Of a DNA stretch of 64,000 nt, positions 60,890-64,000 are shown piece after piece. The stretch's first letter is position 1. Each line of letters starts with the position of its first letter. Origin of the DNA: Sporomusa ovata DSM 2662 (GTDB taxonomy: Bacteria; Bacillota; Negativicutes; Sporomusales; Sporomusaceae); NCBI RefSeq assembly GCF_000445445.1, contig NZ_ASXP01000003.1, forward strand, positions 434,001 through 498,000, given 5' to 3'. The position numbers and the translations under genes are program-made. Below the pieces are notes generated by a model. The model was not told where the DNA came from and made no database searches. It was given only the letters and a program-made list of their open reading frames with translations.

Positions 60890-61999
60890 CTAAAGGCTCA
60901 TTTTAAGAAAAACTTTTCCCTCAATTGACTCAACCTTATCCCATGTTTTTGCCTCATATGTATCATTATCAACTCGTATAAAAGCATTTTTTTCTGTTAT
61001 TACCATTTCAGGATTGTATCCCTTTAATTTTAGGAGTGAAAATGCTAATACTGCTTGATCCTTTAAGCTTCCCTTTTTAAAGACAATAACCTGATCACCA
61101 GTCATAATTCTTTCACTGCTGTCTTCAAATATCGATCCGTAGGAAACATGATTCTTTATCCAGCCAAATATGTCTTCCTTACTTCCTAACATATTTGCAA
61201 GTTCCAATGTTTTAGGAGCTTTTATTGATGCCTTCAAATACATTTCGGGATTTTTTACATATAGACTTTGATAGGCATATCTTGCGAGAACACAGTTCTT
61301 TAAAACTCCCACAGAATCGGAATTATTAAAAATAAGCGAAAAAGCTCCATCTCTATTACCAACTGCATTAGGATAAACGTTCTCGTCTTTTACTAGTTTA
61401 TCCCGCGTTCCGGTCATATTTAAAAAGGTATCCAACAAACTATTATCCTCCGTATTGAAAAACGCATCATCAATTTTAAATTCTTTATCGCCATTTCTAA
61501 AATCATGATAGACGGAAACTGAATAGCTAAAAAAGCCTAAGTATGTCTGCTCCTTAATCCAACTTTTCCTTTTTTCGTCAACTGGCATTACCGACTGGTT
61601 ATTTATAATATATAGTTTTCCCCCGAATCTTACCAAACCAATGTTATGACTGTGAAGTCTAAGGAGTATAACATCGTCCAGTTTAGCGCCATTTAATACA
61701 AATATGCTTGCTAGAAAACTCGGCAAAGCTTCACATTTGCCAGTTATCTTGCCAGAGTACATTGACTTTGCAAGCATTTCACTTGGAATGACCTTCTTCC
61801 AAACAGGCTGCCCGCTATTATATGCACCCCAGGGATCATCACCCGGTTGCCCTTTAAAAGCTTCAACTTGTTGCGTATGTATCAAATTGTTTTTTGCCCA
61901 CCTACTAATATTAATTGCTATTTGCTGTTCGTTATCAGCATCCAGTCTAACTTCTTCGGCAACTTTATTACTCAATGGCTCCAACAGAAAGGCAAGCAT
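60890..61999 (-). CDS. Transglutaminase-like protein, probably 5'-truncated
   Basis: A frame of 369 codons from ATG 61999. A transglutaminase-type Cys is in TGKCEALPSFLASIF, with a His in LRLHSHNIGLV and an Asn/Asp position after it. A second similar core (GSLKDQAVLAFSLLKLKGYNPEMV) has Leu in place of the catalytic Cys, so it looks like two tandem cores, the second inactive. Coding-like sequence (KYKRLANCESNLIAEKDK, GFPEIYSFFTSY) runs in the same frame upstream of the ATG to about 62120, where it meets the TolC gene out of frame and without a start codon. The native N-terminus therefore seems lost by rearrangement. Confidence 0.6.
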   Translation of the reverse strand: MLAFLLEPLSNKVAEEVRLDADNEQQIAINISRWAKNNLIHTQQVEAFKGQPGDDPWGAYNSGQPVWKKVIPSEMLAKSMYSGKITGKCEALPSFLASIFVLNGAKLDDVILLRLHSHNIGLVRFGGKLYIINNQSVMPVDEKRKSWIKEQTYLGFFSYSVSVYHDFRNGDKEFKIDDAFFNTEDNSLLDTFLNMTGTRDKLVKDENVYPNAVGNRDGAFSLIFNNSDSVGVLKNCVLARYAYQSLYVKNPEMYLKASIKAPKTLELANMLGSKEDIFGWIKNHVSYGSIFEDSSERIMTGDQVIVFKKGSLKDQAVLAFSLLKLKGYNPEMVITEKNAFIRVDNDTYEAKTWDKVESIEGKVFLKMSL

Positions 62000-62112
62000 A
62001 TAGCTGGTAAAAAACGAATAAATTTCAGGAAAACCTCTATTTACAACAGCTAGCTTATCCTTTTCGGCTATTAAGTTACTCTCACAATTGGCTAGTCTTT
62101 TGTATTTATCAT

Positions 62113-63240
62113 TTAGTATGATTTCTTTGGCTTTGCCCGGTTCCCCAACGCCGCTTTGCCAATAACCTGAGAGGCAATGTCTAGAGCCGTGCGGGCATTT
62201 TGCAGATTGAAATAGGCTTCTTTGACTTCTAACGTGACTTGCTCCGTTTTTTGCTGCAGGAGCTCATGTTTCTGTGCGGTTTCCCATTTGGCCTGTTTGA
62301 TCTTAGCTTTGGTTTTGCTGCCGTCAAATACGTTGAATGATATGGCCACCTGAGCGGACCACGGATTGGTGGAGGCATCTTGGTTTTGCCACTCTTTTTT
62401 GAGCGACAAGCTTACCGTAGGCAATTGACCACTTTTGGCTATTTGCATACCCTGGTGGGAGGCTTTTTCTTCCTGATAGGCTTGTTTATAGTCTGCTCTT
62501 TGCACTAATGCGGTTTGAATGGCCTGGGCTACAGAACCCTCATAGGCTGACACTGTGCCGGTGTCAGCTAACGTTATATCCTGATCGGCAGGAAGTCCAA
62601 GTAAGGTAATGAAATGACTGTTAGCCAGCCTATAAGCGTTTTGGACCTTATTGTGATTTTGTTTGGCTTGAGCCAGTTCAACTTCGGTCCGCAGTACATC
62701 GCTTTTTATCACAGTCCCTTCTTCGTATTGCGCCTCAACAATGGACAAGTGGTGTGCCAGCCGCTGAACCGATTCCTCGGCTAGGGCTACGTTTTTTTCG
62801 GCCTGCAGGACATTGTAATAGGCCAGATATGTATTGGTGATGACTTGTTGTTTGGTATGCGCCAACTGATATTGTGCTCCGGTATAAAGCTCTTTGGCTT
62901 GGGCGACAAGGCCTTCATTGAGACCGCCGCTGTATAGGGTTGTCTTTGCTTCTATAGATGATGAACGGGAGTTGACGGGCGAATCAGTATTGCCAGGATG
63001 ATTCTAAGTTTGCACATGGTTAGCACTGAGAGTGGGCAGATAGTTTGAGTGATTTTCTTTGATCAGCCAGGATGCTTTACCGGTTTCCGCTTCGGCCGCT
63101 TTTATCGCCGGACTATGCGTAAGAGCCAGCCGGATACTGTCTGCTATCGTCAATTGCGCCGGTTGGGCATAGGTTAAGTTGGGCATGCCGCAAAAAATAA
63201 GGGCCATCCCCCATAAAATCGATGATTTTTTCAGGTTCAT
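62113..63240 (-). pseudogene. TolC-family outer membrane efflux gene with in-frame TAG and lost 3' end
   Basis: The N-terminal part (63240-63007) has a signal peptide (MNLKKSSILWGMALIFCGMP...TYAQ) and LTIADSIRLALTHSPAIKAAEAE. After HVQT a TAG (63006-63004) interrupts, but the same frame continues (IEAKTTLYSGGLNEGLVAQ) into the main segment with VEAQYEEGTVIKSDVLRTEVELAQAK, typical of TolC. The frame ends at 62113 with an out-of-family tail (RAKPKKSY), about 60-80 residues short of a normal C-terminus. CAG-to-TAG mutation is the simplest cause of the stop. TolC proteins need an outer membrane, agreeing with the porin gene. Confidence 0.8.
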
Positions 63241-63298
63241 GAGTTATTCCTTTCTATTGTAAAAAAACTGATACTTGGCAGTACGAAAAATACAGTGT

Positions 63299-63570
63299 CT
63301 ATTGCGAATTCTTGCAGACATCCTGGACCACCAGCTTATAGCCAAGGCTCCGAGCAGTTTTTATGGCAACTACATCCTCAAATGCATTGAGTTTTCGCCA
63401 CAGCAGCCGTACATAGGCATCCAGGTTATTAGACGATATATCTGTTTAAATCCCCTATCTAAGCCAGCGCCCGGTCATTAACGGAATCTTTTGCGGTCAG
63501 TATCAAAACAGCGTCGCTATATCCCCCTTTGCGCAGTTGATCACAGACGGTAATGCCAGTTTTCCGATTT
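63299..63570 (-). pseudogene. Decayed OmpR-family response regulator
   Basis: Two pieces are recognisable on the minus strand. A receiver fragment reads GITVCDQLRKGGYSDAVLIL then TAKDSVND, the region after the phospho-Asp. After stops and a deletion comes a winged-helix fragment NNLDAYVRLLWRKLNAFEDV with IKTARSLGYKL, the DNA-binding end of OmpR-type regulators. The phospho-acceptor part and the middle are missing. Confidence 0.7.
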
Positions 63571-63828
63571 GGCAACAACCTGCGGGACAATGTCTAGAGC
63601 CATGCGGGCATTTTGCATATTGAAATAGGCTTCTTTCTTGAGCGACAAGCTTACCGTGGGCAATTGACCGCTTTTGGTATTTGTATGCCCTAGTAAGCGG
63701 CTTTTTCTTCCTACAGGTTGTTTAAGATCCGGTCGCTGGGTTAATGCGGTTTGAATAGCCTTTCTAGTAATAAACTGGGTTTGCGTACTGACCAAAGTCA
63801 GTTTAAAACGAAATAAATTTGGTGACAA
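63541..63828 (-). pseudogene. Second TolC-like remnant
   Basis: A frame containing AIQTALTQRPDLKQ, SGQLPTVSLSLKKE and AYFNMQNARMALDIV, each closely matching the TolC gene at 62113-63240. About 70 residues are deleted between KKE and AYF relative to that copy. It then runs into the response-regulator remnant. It is evidently a decayed duplicate. Confidence 0.75.
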
Positions 63829-63921
63829 TTTAAGATTCTACCAAAATATGATTGAAAGCTATTACCCGGCAGTTGTGGAAGGTCACACAAGCAAATTATG
63901 CCAAAACCCGCCAGATAGAAC

Positions 63922-63967
63922 AATAGCACCAAGGTACCATATTACAATATGGTACCTTGGTGCTATT
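63922..63967. terminator. Perfect 22-bp inverted repeat
   Basis: Arms starting AATAGCACCAAGG and ending CCTTGGTGCTATT are perfectly complementary over 22 bp with only 2 bp between them. It is followed by AAAAGAGG. It could be a bidirectional terminator, but the stem is unusually long, so a mobile-element end or cruciform is possible. Confidence 0.6.
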
Positions 63968-64000
63968 AAAAGAGGGCATTACCTATTTGTTGTTATCACA

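Noticed and set aside
1..64000. tRNA, rRNA, CRISPR arrays or intact transposase/integrase genes.
   Set aside because: None could be recognised on either strand by reading.

Overview
The window looks like chromosome of a diderm, endospore-forming Firmicute, most likely a sporomusaceous member of the Negativicutes (Sporomusa/Pelosinus type). The evidence is mixed by design: a GerA-type spore germination operon marks a spore former, while an SLH-domain porin ending in Phe and TolC-like genes mark an outer membrane. A FliK-like protein, CheW, an MCP, a FliB-like protein, several Fe-S proteins and selenium-hydroxylase accessory genes fit a motile anaerobe. No rRNA, tRNA, CRISPR array or intact transposase was seen.

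Layout. 1-5.2 kb: end of an HD-GYP protein, an ECF sigma/anti-sigma pair, a repeat-rich FliK-like protein and a small orphan gene. 5.6-13.3 kb: M16C peptidase, PHP phosphatase + VOC protein, GluQ synthetase, UraA-type permease, radical SAM protein. 13.4-17.6 kb: CheW, the MocA-like/YqeC pair behind a truncated purine permease, and an ABC-F ATPase. 17.8-26.2 kb: PutP symporter, a polar amino-acid ABC transporter, a QueG-like Fe-S protein, an AAA ATPase, a cyclophilin and an LtaS-type enzyme.

26.4-41.6 kb is the most unusual part. Two full-length paralogues of about 1,575 residues combine a kinase-like domain (with HRN instead of HRD), an AAA ATPase, a helical-repeat region, GAF and a LuxR-type HTH. 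Both have the same type of 5' leader: a hairpin, a conserved GCAAAG box and a short overlapping leader peptide. Three neighbouring genes (ferredoxin-nitroreductase, alpha/beta hydrolase, multi-Fe-S protein) carry the same 16-bp dyad TCACC-N6-GGTGA at the same place in promoters that align with each other. I infer a small local regulon controlled by these proteins. Several decayed genes lie in the same region.

42-54 kb: a P1/S58 peptidase, two hypothetical genes, an AhbC/NirJ2-like radical SAM enzyme, a FliB-like protein, the germination operon, a DUF2294 protein and an MCP. 54-60.8 kb: YkvA-like protein, MFS exporter, glnK-amt with a terminator hairpin between them, an SLH porin behind a structured 5' UTR that resembles a cobalamin riboswitch core, and an HD hydrolase. 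60.8-64 kb is a rearranged zone: a 5'-truncated transglutaminase-like gene fused to a TolC gene with an in-frame TAG, then remnants of a response regulator and a second TolC.

Two interspersed repeat families occur. One is a ~100-bp multi-hairpin element in five copies; in three of them its first bases supply the stop codon of the preceding gene. The other is a ~79-bp palindromic element in two copies.
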